Positions 42,026-52,740 of a stretch of 64,000 nt of DNA are shown in pieces. Below the pieces are notes generated by a model. That model did no database searches. It saw only the letters and a list, made by a program, of their open reading frames with translations, and was not told where the DNA came from. How positions within the stretch are numbered: the stretch's first letter is position 1; each line of letters begins with the position of its first letter. Both the position numbers and the translations under genes were made by a program. Source of the DNA: Armigeres subalbatus. Lineage: Eukaryota > Arthropoda > Insecta > Diptera > Culicidae. The stretch covers positions 1 to 64,000 of the forward strand of contig NW_026943144.1 of the NCBI RefSeq assembly GCF_024139115.2, in the 5' to 3' direction.

Positions 42026-42041
42026 GGTCCTGAAAAGAACC
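42026..42041 (-). terminator. histone-type 3' stem-loop 3
   Basis: Minus strand GGTTCTTTTCAGGACC followed by ATCA and then GGGAGGAAGG about 10 bases on. Both stem-loop and downstream purine element match histone pre-mRNA 3' processing signals. A TATA-like GTGTATAAAAAGCC lies upstream at 42,329-42,316 on the same strand. Confidence 0.62.
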
Positions 42042-42810
42042 GATTAATTGCCACTTATGTGCAGCCTCTGGGTTGCGCGACCGCCATCCGATGATTCGGC
42101 TCAACGAACGCCGTCGATTGCCAGATCCGCCGAAGGTGGGACACGGATGAAAATGATGTGCTGCTGCTTCCACGACCGCCACCACCACCGACCGAAAAAA
42201 TTTCATCCGCACCACCACCGCTGAGACAGCCGTTGTCACTGGGACCGCTTCTGGACGCCCTGGTCCGCTCGCCGTGCCATCCAGAATGAAAATGACGCGC
42301 GCACGCGAAACACGGGGCTTTTTATACACAGGGAAAACGAAGCAGTGGATCAAAAGGCCCGTACCTTACTGCAATCTGATGTCCGTGTTGGGGATTTATG
42401 AACGGAATTGAATTTTCCACCCGGTTTGGAAAGAAACAACATTTTCAATAGTTTAACGTTGATAATCAATAGTATCAATTGAATTGGCAAATTGCTGGAG
42501 AGTTTCTGAATCGATTGATAAGCAAATGTCGAAAATCCATCGAAAGATAAAGACGCTATTAGCGTTTGAAATCTATCCTAATTTCGTGACGGTCTCGAAT
42601 TTGGAAATTTCGGTTTTACACCCTGTATCTGAGTCTTCCCCTTAGACGTAGTTTACGTCAAAAAAAAATCCATACATCCATTCGTAACACGCGTCATTGA
42701 GATTGTGAGCGACTGCTGTTGATTCCAGAAACGGATACGCTCCATTCAACTAGGATACATCCCACCCCAAGTTACATCTTTATTCAGGCAAAGAAATCGA
42801 TCGTTGAACA

Positions 42811-43029
42811 ATGCCGCGATTCTCCGGAGAAACATTCTGTTCCGTTTACCGTACGCTGCGCGTCGATCACCTAACCGCTGGTGAGTTGGATTACGAATTG
42901 CTCCTTCGAAATATCGCGATCCCCGATGACGAATCACCTAACCGCTGGTGAGTTGGATTACGAATTGCTCCTTCGAAATATCGCGATCCCCGATGACGAA
43001 TCCCGCTGTAAACGCAACGCCGACGTAGG
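42811..43029 (+). pseudogene. gypsy gag N-terminus with 67-bp duplication
   Basis: The likely native gag start is the ATG at 42,811 (MPRFSGETFCSVYRTLR). A 67-bp tandem duplication (42,868-42,934 and 42,935-43,001) then shifts the frame, because 67 is not a multiple of three, and a further shift lies near 43,015. The main gag frame begins at 43,030 only by virtue of the next methionine. Confidence 0.72.
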
Positions 43030-44742
43030 TTGAAAGAGATTCTAAAACAGGAAAGAGAGGGCCATGAGAACATCTTAGAGTTTGATCATGATCCGGAGGT
43101 AGATTACAATTACTGCTTGAAAATTTTCCAAGAAATTAGGCAAATTCTAACAAATAAGCACAAGAATAGTGGACACTGTAGGGCAAGACTTCTTCATTTA
43201 GGCCACCGCTTGGCTCTGATAAAAAATCATTGTACTGGCGACTTAGCGACCAAGTGTACTGAATCGTATCAGGAGGTCATCGCCTTATTCGCCGATCATT
43301 TTTGGAATGAACATAGTTTTTTCGGAGATGAGTCTTCCACTTCAAGTGGAAATGAATCCCCACAAGGAGCGGCCGCATTGAGGCCGGCTGCATCAGTGCC
43401 ATACACTGGCACAAAACCCAAACGAACTAAATCCAAATATGTTACGAAGCAGGATTTCACGTTTGCAATGAAGGAATTTTCTGATTTGTTTAAGAGCTTA
43501 ACTACGGAAGTAAGAGATCTAAAAACGGAGCTCCGAACTCGAAAGTCGACCTCTCTGAACGAGTTTGAGATTTCCGACATTCTAGTCGATCCCGTGGCGA
43601 CGTCTAATTGTACCGATCTTGAAAACGAGTATCCCGTCGCCACAACAGTTGCACGGTCTTTCTCGAGATCTTCGACGTATGTGACAACTGCCATTAGTCA
43701 GAGCATACCTTTTCCACCGCCATCTTCGACACAATTACCTGGTACCTCACAAGCTCCAGTATCTCACAGTGTCTCAACTAGTGGCCAATATTTCAATACT
43801 TCGAATCCATTCCTATCGGATGTCACACCTGAGTTGTTCGAAACAGGGGAGCCAACTAGAACTGAACCGACAGTGACGTTTGCTCTGCCTCCAGAATCTC
43901 AAGAGATAAATCAATTCTTGGCTCCAGCTCGTCAACCACCTCCACAGAATCCGTGTTGGACTGGTTCGAGGAACAGGGCTGGAGCAATTCAACAGCCTTG
44001 GTGGTCAGAGTCAGAAGCTCTACCACCAATAGCACAAAACAACTCGTCTAATATCAATCTTTACCGACCGGTAATCGGTGCTGCTTCTAACCTTTCAGGG
44101 CCGCCTGGCGATTCTCAATATCCCTCCAATTTTGGAGAACCGAGGCAACGGCAAGTCTTCCACCCTCGGAAGGTGATACCAGTTTCCCAGTGGAAAATCC
44201 AAAAATATAAAGCAGATGACCAAGGATTGGGAATGAACGAGTTCATTGACAATGTTAATCAAATGGCTCTCTCTGAGCACGTATCAGAAGAAGAATTGTT
44301 TGATTCTGCGATCCATCTGTTCGACGGACCTGCTCTCAGCTGGTACACGGCTATGAGAAGTCGAGAAAGATTAAGGGATTGGAACCAGTTAATTCATGAG
44401 CTGCGAAAAGCTTTCCGCCACCCGGATCTTGATGCTGTTTTGAGAGTGAAGATATATCAATACAGGCAGCAGCGGCACGAGACATTCCAGCAATATTACT
44501 TGCAAATGGAAAAACTTTTCCGTAGCATGAGCCAGCCTATGTCTGAATCAGACAAGCTGGAAGTGCTAAAAATGAATCTAAGATTCGATTATCGGAAGCT
44601 ATTGGTAGGTCGCCATATTACGTCATTGCAAGCTTTGGTGAACCTGGGTCACGATCTGGATGCTGCTGACTCTTCTGCTTTTGCCAGAGTTTTGGCAACC
44701 CAAAAAAAGAAGCCTGTGCTCTTAGCAGCAGTGAAAGAGTAA
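43030..44742 (+). CDS. gypsy copy 1 gag
   Basis: This 570-codon frame has an N-terminal helical region (about 1-95), a long Ser/Pro/Thr-rich low-complexity linker (about 100-380) and a retrotransposon capsid-like domain (about 385-545) with LFDGPALSWYTAMRS at 430-444, LRKAFRHPD and TFQQYYLQMEKLF. The zinc knuckle lies beyond the stop, in the broken region at 44,940-45,100. Its job is to package element RNA in particles. The true N-terminus is cut off by the duplication described at 42,811. Confidence 0.85.
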   Translation: MKEILKQEREGHENILEFDHDPEVDYNYCLKIFQEIRQILTNKHKNSGHCRARLLHLGHRLALIKNHCTGDLATKCTESYQEVIALFADHFWNEHSFFGDESSTSSGNESPQGAAALRPAASVPYTGTKPKRTKSKYVTKQDFTFAMKEFSDLFKSLTTEVRDLKTELRTRKSTSLNEFEISDILVDPVATSNCTDLENEYPVATTVARSFSRSSTYVTTAISQSIPFPPPSSTQLPGTSQAPVSHSVSTSGQYFNTSNPFLSDVTPELFETGEPTRTEPTVTFALPPESQEINQFLAPARQPPPQNPCWTGSRNRAGAIQQPWWSESEALPPIAQNNSSNINLYRPVIGAASNLSGPPGDSQYPSNFGEPRQRQVFHPRKVIPVSQWKIQKYKADDQGLGMNEFIDNVNQMALSEHVSEEELFDSAIHLFDGPALSWYTAMRSRERLRDWNQLIHELRKAFRHPDLDAVLRVKIYQYRQQRHETFQQYYLQMEKLFRSMSQPMSESDKLEVLKMNLRFDYRKLLVGRHITSLQALVNLGHDLDAADSSAFARVLATQKKKPVLLAAVKE

Positions 44743-44939
44743 ACCCGCAGAACACTCGAATATTTTCTAACAAGCATCAGCTTAACAAACCTATACAAAA
44801 TATAAAGAAAGACAAAAACTCAAAGGCTAATTTCGGCGACAAATCGCCCAAAATGAGCCAAAATTCAATGATCAACCCAAGCCAAAAGATGATCAGCAGG
44901 CTAAACGAGGATCCAGTGACGCATTTTCCAAAATAGTGA

Positions 44940-45603
44940 GTAACTATCGTCCTCCCCCACAGGGAGAATGCTTCAACTGTCGGGACGAGCATCAGACAAG
45001 AGAATGCCCGCTCCCTAGACGGTTATTTTGCCAGATTTGCGCATTTCCTGGGGTAGCGTATAAAAACTGCCCATACTGCTCAAAAAACCCGCCAAGGGAG
45101 TTCTAAAGTCGCAGGACTCTCGCGAGGCGCTCATTCATCAATCATACACGTCTCTCGTTGCAGATCTTGGGGAGTTCTATGCTCCTCGGTCTGAAATCAC
45201 AATACCCGAAACTCGACAACCCCAAGTCAATAAAATAACTTACTCCTCCTTAGACGGCACAGACGATCGACCCCATGCTCATCTGAGAATTTTTGATGTT
45301 CGCGTGAGGGCACTGCTCGACAGTGGAAGCCATCGTACAATGTTCAATTCCACAATCTACAAGCGTCTCAAAAATGTAAGACTAAGAGAACCCACTGAAC
45401 CAATCGAATTAGTCACAGCTAGTGGCGACTCGATGGAGATAGCAGGTGAAGTTCTAATACCTTTCTCGTTCCGGGGAAAACCCGTGTTATACCAACGCTG
45501 TACGTCCCAAGCCTAGCAATCGATTGTATATGTGGGATTGACTTTTGGCGGGCATACAATATTCGCCCATTAGTATCCACATTTGCACTTAGTACCCCGT
45601 CCA
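44940..45603 (+). pseudogene. gypsy copy 1 zinc knuckle and protease region
   Basis: This corresponds to the intact frame at 60,270-61,049 in copy 3. It holds CFNCRDEHQTREC, a second cysteine group, and VRALLDSGSHRTMFNS (protease Asp-Ser-Gly; within 45,304-45,516). One-base losses in an A run near 45,085 and near 45,478 break the frame compared with copy 3. Confidence 0.82.
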
Positions 45604-45620
45604 CTTGCTGCCAGCGAGAC

Positions 45621-46895
45621 GTGGAGGATATAGTTGTTTTGACGGAAAAACAAAAGCTGACTCTGGAACGAGTGAAGCAATCATTCAAAGTTGCTCAACC
45701 GGAGACGCTAGAAACTACTCCGTTGGTGGAACACCAGATAATACTGGGAGAAGATCACCGGAAACTCAAACCAGTCCGTCAGTACCCTTACCCAATTGCT
45801 CCAAAAATTCAGGCGGGTCTCTTCAAAGAGATAGATCGTCTGCTGAGTAAGGGAATTATTGAAGAATCGAACTCCGAATGGTCACTTAACATTGTGCCCA
45901 TTCGAAAGAGCTCTGGAGCAATTCGACTGTGCCTCGACGCTCGCAAACTCAACGAGCGAACGATCCGTGACGCTTATCCCTTACCTCACCCTGGTCGCAT
46001 TCTTAGTCGTTTACCGCAGGCCCGGTATCTCAGCACAATTGATCTGACGGAAGCATTTCTGCAGATTCCTTTGGCTCGTGGGTCACGAAAATATTGTGCT
46101 TTCAGCGTCCAGGGGAAAGGGATGTTCCAGTTCACTCGGCTCCCATTCGGCCTCATCAACAGTCCAGCTACGTTGGCCCGTCTGATGAACCGAGTGTTGG
46201 GGCAGGGTGTACTGGAACCAAACGTCTTCGTGTACTTGGACGATATAGTCATAGTCACGGAGACGTTTGAAGAACACGTCCGTTTGCTCAATGAGGTTGC
46301 GAGACGCCTGAGCGAAGCCAACTTATCTATTAAGTTGGAAAAATCGCACTTTTGTGTGCCAGAAATCCCATTCCTGGGGTACATTCTGTCTTCCCATGGT
46401 TTGCAAACTAACCCGGACAAGATCAGACCTATAGTGGAGTATGAGCGACCCAATACGGTTACGAAGCTTCGCCGGTTTATCGGCATGTCAAACTATTATC
46501 GGCGGTTCATCGCCGATTATAGTCACATTACCGCTCCGCTTTCAGAGCTTCTGAAGTCTCCATCTAGACATGTAAAATGGAACCAGGACGCGGAAGAAGC
46601 ATTTCAAAATATTAAAGAAAAGCTCATAACTGCACCAATTCTGGCAAGTGCGAATTTTGAACACGACTTCATTATTCACACAGATGCTAGTGACCAAGCT
46701 ATAGCAGGGGTTCTCACCCAGAAAATAGATGGTCGAGAACACGTTATAGAATACTTCTCTAAGAAGCTGACAACTCCCGAGCGTAGCTACCATGCCACAG
46801 AGAAAGAAGGACTGGCCGCCCTTCTCTCGATTGAGCACTTTCGGGGCTACGTTGAAGGAGTCACTTCACTCTTGTTACCGACTCGTCAGCATTGA
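45621..46895 (+). CDS. gypsy copy 1 reverse transcriptase-RNase H
   Basis: A 424-codon frame with RT blocks IEESNSEWSLNIVPIRK (about 80-96), LSTIDLTEAFLQIP (catalytic Asp at 141), FTRLPFGLINSPATLARLM, the core VFVYLDDIVIVTE (YLDD at 205-208), then FLGYILSSHG and the connection, then RNase H FIIHTDASDQAIAGVL (350-365). All catalytic RT residues are present. It ends early at 46,895 through a one-base loss near 46,859 against copy 3; the rest of RNase H continues in the next frame. Confidence 0.9.
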   Translation: MEDIVVLTEKQKLTLERVKQSFKVAQPETLETTPLVEHQIILGEDHRKLKPVRQYPYPIAPKIQAGLFKEIDRLLSKGIIEESNSEWSLNIVPIRKSSGAIRLCLDARKLNERTIRDAYPLPHPGRILSRLPQARYLSTIDLTEAFLQIPLARGSRKYCAFSVQGKGMFQFTRLPFGLINSPATLARLMNRVLGQGVLEPNVFVYLDDIVIVTETFEEHVRLLNEVARRLSEANLSIKLEKSHFCVPEIPFLGYILSSHGLQTNPDKIRPIVEYERPNTVTKLRRFIGMSNYYRRFIADYSHITAPLSELLKSPSRHVKWNQDAEEAFQNIKEKLITAPILASANFEHDFIIHTDASDQAIAGVLTQKIDGREHVIEYFSKKLTTPERSYHATEKEGLAALLSIEHFRGYVEGVTSLLLPTRQH

Positions 46896-47728
46896 CTTTC
46901 GTAATGCGCACAAAATGGAAGACGTCCTCGCGATTGAGCCGCTGGAGCTTATCACTACAGCAGTTCGACGTCACTATTGTCCATCGTCGCGGGAAGGAAA
47001 ATGTGGTGCCAGATGCTCTGTCCAGGAGTGTCTGCACTGTTTCGCAAAAATCGGACTCATCTTGGTATAACAACCTGAAACAAAAGGTTAAAACTTCTCC
47101 AGAAGATTATCCTGATTTCCGGATTCAGGACGATCAACTTATGAAATTTGTCTTTTCAAACGACCCTGCTGATCACAGGTTCGATTGGAAAATTGTCCCC
47201 TCACCCGATACAAGAAAACTCATCGTATCCAACGCCCATGACCAGTCGATGCACATTGGCGTGGACAAAATGATAGCAAAAATTCGTCAACAATATCATT
47301 GGCCTCGGTTAACTACTGATGTCCGATCACACGTTCAAAAATGTACGGTGTGCAAGGAAATCAAACCAGCCAATGTACCAACAGTTCCTTTGATGGGGGA
47401 TATGCGTGTTTCCAGTCAACCGTGGCAGATAATAGCCCTTGACTACATCGGCCCTTTGCCAAGAACCCGGTCTGGAAAACAATATATCCTCGTTATTATG
47501 GATCTTTTCAGTAAATGGACCCAATTACACGCATGTCCTAAAATCTCCGTATCTTCCTTGAAGGTCATTCTGCAGGATCACTGGTTTTATCGGAACTCAG
47601 TTCCGTCTATTTTGTTATCAGACAACGCTAGCACGTTTTTATCGAAAGAGTTTGGGGCTTTACTGGAGAGGTTTGGAGTGAAACACTGGCTAACGACCAG
47701 GTATCACTCACAAGCCAATCCAGTATAA
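46892..47728 (+). CDS. gypsy copy 1 RNase H end and integrase, truncated
   Basis: This 278-codon frame begins in RNase H (FDVTIVHRRGKENVVPDALS, about 25-44), then has the integrase zinc finger (H116, H121, C151, C154) and the catalytic core with LDYIGPLP (Asp 184) and LLSDNAST (Asp 244). It stops right after YHSQANPV. The third catalytic residue, Glu, would be codon 279, but an insertion begins there with TAA. The protein therefore ends with two of the three DDE residues. The same truncation is in copies 2 and 3. Confidence 0.9.
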   Translation: MTFVMRTKWKTSSRLSRWSLSLQQFDVTIVHRRGKENVVPDALSRSVCTVSQKSDSSWYNNLKQKVKTSPEDYPDFRIQDDQLMKFVFSNDPADHRFDWKIVPSPDTRKLIVSNAHDQSMHIGVDKMIAKIRQQYHWPRLTTDVRSHVQKCTVCKEIKPANVPTVPLMGDMRVSSQPWQIIALDYIGPLPRTRSGKQYILVIMDLFSKWTQLHACPKISVSSLKVILQDHWFYRNSVPSILLSDNASTFLSKEFGALLERFGVKHWLTTRYHSQANPV

Positions 47729-49692
47729 CCCGCCAACCCGCACGTTTCCCGGGGAAATAAGATAGGTGGTTTAAGCGCCACTCCTTTCGGAGACCACCTT
47801 CCAGATATAGGGCTGCCCGGCCGCTGAAACCCCCAGGGAATGGGTCTAATGACTCCCGTTTTCAGAGAGGGAACGAATCGGGTGACGTAAGACTGGGGGT
47901 GGAGACAATGTAGGGGAAAAAGGGGAAGGGAAATCGATTTTCAAGCGTAGGAATTAGGCGATTACAAAACAATACTTACGCCCTTTTATCATCACTGGAT
48001 GACCTGAAAGAACCTGCGAATCCTGCTATAAAAGAATAGGGAGTTATCGTGGTTGTTTCGGGGAACCGCCCCAGCAAAATATAATAAATAATAAAAATAA
48101 ATTAACGACCGATTAACATGCTAAACTTTAACCAACTTTATTCTCGCATTGCATTCGGGATAGACTTTTACGAACGACGGTTCGCCTGCATTTATGCTAC
48201 CAGCATTAACAAAACAACATATCACTACAAATGTTCAGAACAGATTCATTTTCACATACATATATTTCTCTTCATGTTTCCATTCTCCTCTCTGCCTAGG
48301 CCTACTGTTTGCTTTCCCTTACTCTCTCTTTCTCTATCTAACCTCTGTCTTCATGTGTTGAGTGCTTTACGTGCGGTGTTCATTACAGGTCGGTTTAGGT
48401 GTGTGCTCAGAAGCGTGGCTGTCAGCGCAAGCGCGGGGACTAAGGACAGCCACGTGAAAGTTTCGATTGGCACGCTACTTACTGTTAGTTCTTCGGTAGC
48501 GGCGGGAACTGAGCCATGCGCATGGACTTACTTAATCATGCATGATTACTTACGGTTTGCTTTGCGTACGCTTTTGGTGGAGGGAATTCGAAAATCAAAC
48601 GGTCGTTCATTCGATGAGCATCGTTGATCGAAGCTCGCGTCGCTGACGTTGACGCAGATGATATTCACGCAGCGGCGATGAACGGGTACGGTCGTCGCGG
48701 TGATGAACTGTATGTGGTTGGCGCAATTCAATGATGAACGCGGATGACTGCAACCTCTGCCTAGGGCGCGATGAAACGTACGCAAGCCCTCTTCCGGTCG
48801 ACGTACTTCCGGGAAACCCTCGTAGCTGACGGTGGGGTCAGAAGCGATCGTTGGCTTTGGGGTGCGATGTGTGGGGTTTCGCAGTATGCCACAAACCTGA
48901 TTAAACACGTGGTGTCGTTCGACGACATGATTAGCACACACACATAATGTACACAATATTGACCGACAAATTACCTGCACAATACTAAAACACACGCACG
49001 AAACTAGTAGCTATACGGAACTTGGCACTTTTCCTTAGCTGACTCAACTAATAAGGGAAAGACTTTAGTAAAATTAATTAAATTAAAGCATGCTAATATT
49101 TTGTTCACCTTTAAACACACATCACGGCGCGACACTTAAAATTCGATCACTCCTGCCTCTTCCACTAGCCAGAACGAAGTGATCGATCAAAGTCAATTTT
49201 TCCTCAGATCAAGGTGCGCATTATTAATTGCTTTCAGTAATCATAACCTTCGGGAAATCCTGAGAGGAAATCCGAAGGTTGGATAATTCCCACGCTCGCG
49301 AAACGATCAAGGTTAAAGGGAGGGGGATTAGTCTACGCCGAAAGGTTTACATCAAACGGCTCGCTAGATCTGAGAAAGCGGGCCCATTCAGGATAAGTTC
49401 AATATCCCCTGAATGCGTTCCTCCGGGGGTCAATGCACAGCAGCAAGCGCGGAAATTTCATATCTGCTGCTATCACTTTTCCCTTTTGGGCGGTTACAGC
49501 ATGTGCGAGTTGGCTAGGTAGGAACTCATTTAAATTATTGCTTGTGGGACGCTACTCGTGAATATGAAACAAGATTCATGCAGTGGGTGAACTTTCCAGT
49601 ACTAGACTGGTTCAAACTAATTATAATATTTTGGATAATGTATACTGAAGTAAATACGAAAACATTTAAAGAACGGACATGCTCGTTAATTA
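47726..49692 (+). mobile_element. 1.97-kb insertion in integrase, CCAGTA duplication
   Basis: CCAGTA occurs at 47,720-47,725 and again at 49,693-49,698, and integrase coding resumes exactly after the second copy. The insert starts TAACCCGCCAACCCG and ends CTCGTTAATTA, without good terminal inverted repeats or a poly-A tail. It has a CTATAAAAG near 48,029, a pyrimidine-rich stretch (48,290-48,350) and open frames without known domains. A solo LTR of another element is my preferred guess. It is present at the same site in copy 2 (from about 55,433) and copy 3 (from 63,061). Confidence 0.7.
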
Positions 49693-50238
49693 CCAGTAGA
49701 ACGCGTTAATCGTTCGATAAATACGGCTATCAGATCTTATGCCAGGGAAGACCAGAGATCATGGGACTGTAAACTATCCGAAATAGAGCTTATGATTAAC
49801 TCAACCATCCATTCTGCTACCGGTTATTCACCTTTCATGGTTACTCGAGGGCAGGAAGTAATAGTGGACGGCGGGGACTATAATCGTTTCGAAAACGAGG
49901 ACGAGCAAACCCTCGAGGCACGAATGGCCAGGCTAAAAGCTTACTCGCCTAAAATTTTTGATATTGTATCTAAAAATCTTCAAAAAGCGCATAATGTATC
50001 AAGTCACAACTACAATCTGCGCCACCGTAGAACGGCGAAACCTTTTAACGTAGGTGACACAGTGTATAAGCGTAATACGCGACAATCAAACGCTGCCGAC
50101 CACTACAATGCTAAACTCGGTGCTCAGTACCTACCGTGCATTGTGGTGGCGAAACATGGCCATTCTTCTTATGAGCTGGCAGATGCTACCGGCCGGAATA
50201 TCGGCGTGTGGCCAGCCAATCTAATAAAACCTGCCTAG
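49693..50238 (+). pseudogene. gypsy copy 1 integrase C-terminal part
   Basis: Integrase continues from the catalytic Glu region (49,699 on), with one break near 49,770, into the 148-codon frame at 49,792: TGYSPFMVTRGQEV (about 9-22), a helical stretch, then LRRHTAKPFNVGDTVYK-like DNA-binding fold (RTAKPFNVGDTVYKRN about 87-102) and SYELADATGRNIGVWP near the end. The frame closes at a TAG at 50,236. It would bind LTR ends or chromatin if joined to the core. Confidence 0.85.
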
Positions 50239-51291
50239 AGAAATCAATTCAATTTCTACACAATAGCATGTGAAAAGCAGCTAAAGTTAATCGCCTCCCA
50301 GCATCTGGATCGACCTAAAATGAATATAAATAATAGAATATAAATTATCGATGTCGATCACACGAAGTGACCGAGGATAGATGTATATACCGATACGATG
50401 TGCCTATATAAACCGGCTCCTATTGTCTATCATGCTGACCACTAGAGCCATGCGGAAGGCCAACATATCGTCCATCGGAAAGGTCATTGAAGGTCATTCT
50501 TCGTCTAAGTTATCGCGGATACTTGTAGTTTTAAAATCGGTGCACCGTCGTAATACACAGAATCCAAACGCGCGCAAATATGGGTCTGTGTAGATCGAAA
50601 GATCATCATCAACTGATGCTGGATAGGAAACCGAGCCTCCTCTCTCTTTCCCAAATCGCTCATTCCGCCTTATGGACTCACAATTAGCCGAATAGGGGAT
50701 TCATGAGGTAGGCTAATAATATTCGAGCATTTTTCGTGTTATTCTGGGAGAAGCCGCGATCATTCTCATAGTCGATTTCGGACCCTTTGATCGTCGGATT
50801 AATCTTGTTGGGTATATCAACCCGAACTCTGAAAACGGTGAGTTGCAGAGATATGGACTTGATTCTTATAGTCAGTGCCAACTCGACCGTTGGCTACCTC
50901 AGATCGGTCTTAAGTATGGGAAACTACGTTCACGTCGCGTTCGCAGATTTTGTAAATATGTATAGATTGTACCCTCGAAAAATAGTGTTAAGTGTAATGT
51001 ATAGGTCTCTTTGTTCAATTGCGCGTTCTTTTGCAAAGTTCAATAGTATCACATCTTGTTGCCGTTTGTTGTGAATATTTGTAAAAAATAATATGCTTGA
51101 ATAGGTTTAGTGTTTCGAAATCGATTTATTCTAGAAGATAGTGATCCTCGGATGTGGTTTGGGCGGTCGATAATATACTTATTCCTAGACATGCTAAGGG
51201 CGCACCAGCCATACAAAACTGAAAGTAAGCGTAGCGATAGTTTTGAAAAAGAAATATATTAATATTTCTTTTCGTACCAACTCAAGCGGAT
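50239..51291 (+). other. gypsy copy 1 3' untranslated region
   Basis: About 1 kb between integrase and the right LTR with no coding frame I recognise. No env-like ORF is present. The copy 2 equivalent is at about 57,830-58,857. Confidence 0.7.
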
Positions 51292-52736
51292 TGTAACCGT
51301 CAAGCGTTACAAATAAACAAATATATATGCGAGAATAATTTTGACTGCGATTTTCATAAAACTTGCTAACTGCCAAAAGTGAAGAGGGTCAGTTCAGAAC
51401 ACTGTTTGCTTTCCTGGGTGCAATTTTGCTTGGTAGCAAAATGTATACATACGTGGTAGCTGGGATGCTAGAAATGTGGCAAGCGGAACGGATGGGAATG
51501 TGGAAGATGCCAAACCGAAGTAGCGGGAACGAAGAAGGTGATGAGGTCTTTCTCTTGGTTTTCGGCAGTCAAAGTGGCTAGTTCGAGGAAGATTTCCTCC
51601 GAGAAGAAAAAGTACAAGTGAAAAGTTTTGTGGGCTGGAGAGCCGGCACGTTTTCCAAAACCGGTTGCTAAATTGAGTTTTTGCCGTCCGTTGGACAAGT
51701 GCGCGCATCGTCGGCCATTCCGGCGAATCACGCCATCAGTCGGGCGAACCGTACATCGGCAACTCGAAGTGTTTTTTTCGGAGATTCGTCCACAAGTCGT
51801 GCAAAGACAACGCCATTCCAACCGGCCACGCCGTCCGTCGGCCGATCCATTCATCGGCAAACCTGCGAGTTCCGCATCGTTCCATCCGTCGGCCATTCCG
51901 ACGAGTCACGCCATCCGTCGGCCATTCCGACGAGTCACGCCATCCGTAGGCCGATCCATTCATCGGCAAACCTGCGAGTTCCGCATCGTTCCATCCGTCG
52001 GCCATTCCGACGAGTCACGCCATCCGTCGGCCGAACCGTCCGCCGGCAATTCGGCGTGTTGCGCCATCTGTCGACCTCCGCTCCGCCGACAAATCGTGTG
52101 AGGGTTACCCGTCGGCCATAGCTACCGAGTACAACGCCATCCGTTATCCGGCGACCGAACCATCGGCAATCCAGCGAGTTCCACCATCCGTCGACCCATC
52201 TTGGGCATCCGGCAGCACATCGAGAAAACGTTACCCGTCACCCATTCCGACGGGCCACGCCGTCCGGCGGCCGAATCAGCAAGCCAAGCCAAGCGATCAA
52301 ACCTAGCGACGTTTGCGGTGGAGAATCCTGCGACCATCGTCATCTACCAGCCCGCGCTGTCCTGTCATCAGTCGACCGAACCACGCCCCGTCGGCTAATC
52401 TATCGAGTCGAGACCCACATCGTCATCGGCGATTCGTACACGCCGTCGAGCAGCAAGTTGGCCTTGTAGGCAGTCTGACATTGTCACCCCATACTTACCG
52501 TAAGTAAGTAAACTGTTTGTAATCTAACCTCCAAGCTTCCGAATTTTTAGCTAGTCCGAAAACCTCCCCATAACCTCCATCGATCCTGGGACTCGAGGAC
52601 TAAAAGAGGCCTGGCGTGCCCACCTCTGATGACTACCGTTGGCTATAGACCAGTAGTCTGGGGTTTAGGACGGTTCCTCTTCTAGGACCTGTCGGCAGTT
52701 CCTCGAGGGCAAGAGGCCGTACCAGAAACGGTATCA
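51292..52736 (+). repeat. right LTR of gypsy copy 1
   Basis: 1,445 bp, TG to CA, followed by the ACTA duplication. It is nearly identical to the left LTR apart from scattered substitutions, a few one- or two-base indels and one fewer 29-bp unit. Confidence 0.93.
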
Positions 52737-52740
52737 ACTA

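Larger units (their letters stand above)
38690..42710 (-). repeat. 4-kb leader of diverged repeats with histone-like stem-loops
   Basis: Two units are alike over about 740 bp (about 39,360-40,110 and 41,930-42,660), and a third partial unit lies at 41,320-41,560. Shared blocks include AACGTTGATAATCAA, AAAATCCATC, GATAAAGACGCTATTAGCG and a CTGTATCTGAGTCTTCC-like segment. On the minus strand each full unit has a TATA-like box followed some 290-320 bases later by a histone-type 3' stem-loop or its decayed form. It is unclear whether this is native leader or a nested insertion; other copies in the window lack this part. Confidence 0.6.
36899..52736 (+). mobile_element. Ty3/gypsy element copy 1, Osvaldo-like, long LTRs
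   Basis: It is inserted in the BEL integrase with ACTA duplicated at 36,895-36,898 and 52,737-52,740. LTRs (1,471 and 1,445 bp) begin TGTAACCGTC and end GGTATCA. A TGGCGCCCAACGT primer site, gag, CCHC/protease, RT-RNase H and integrase follow. Long LTRs, the primer-site type and motifs such as YHSQANPV suggest the Osvaldo/Ulysses lineage; this is inference. At 15.8 kb it is unusually long because of a 4-kb leader with repeats and a 1.97-kb insertion in integrase. Several frameshifts disable gag-pol. Confidence 0.9.

Noticed and set aside
43296..43694. 132-codon minus-strand frame
   Set aside because: It is the antisense shadow of the gag low-complexity linker.
48118..48995. Open frames inside the integrase insertion as env or accessory genes
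   Set aside because: No signal peptide, membrane span or known domain; frames differ between copies; one is on the opposite strand.
47720..49698. Spliceosomal intron in integrase
   Set aside because: The available GT and AG pair (GTATAA to TACCAG) would join to an in-frame TAG; direct CCAGTA duplication fits insertion better.
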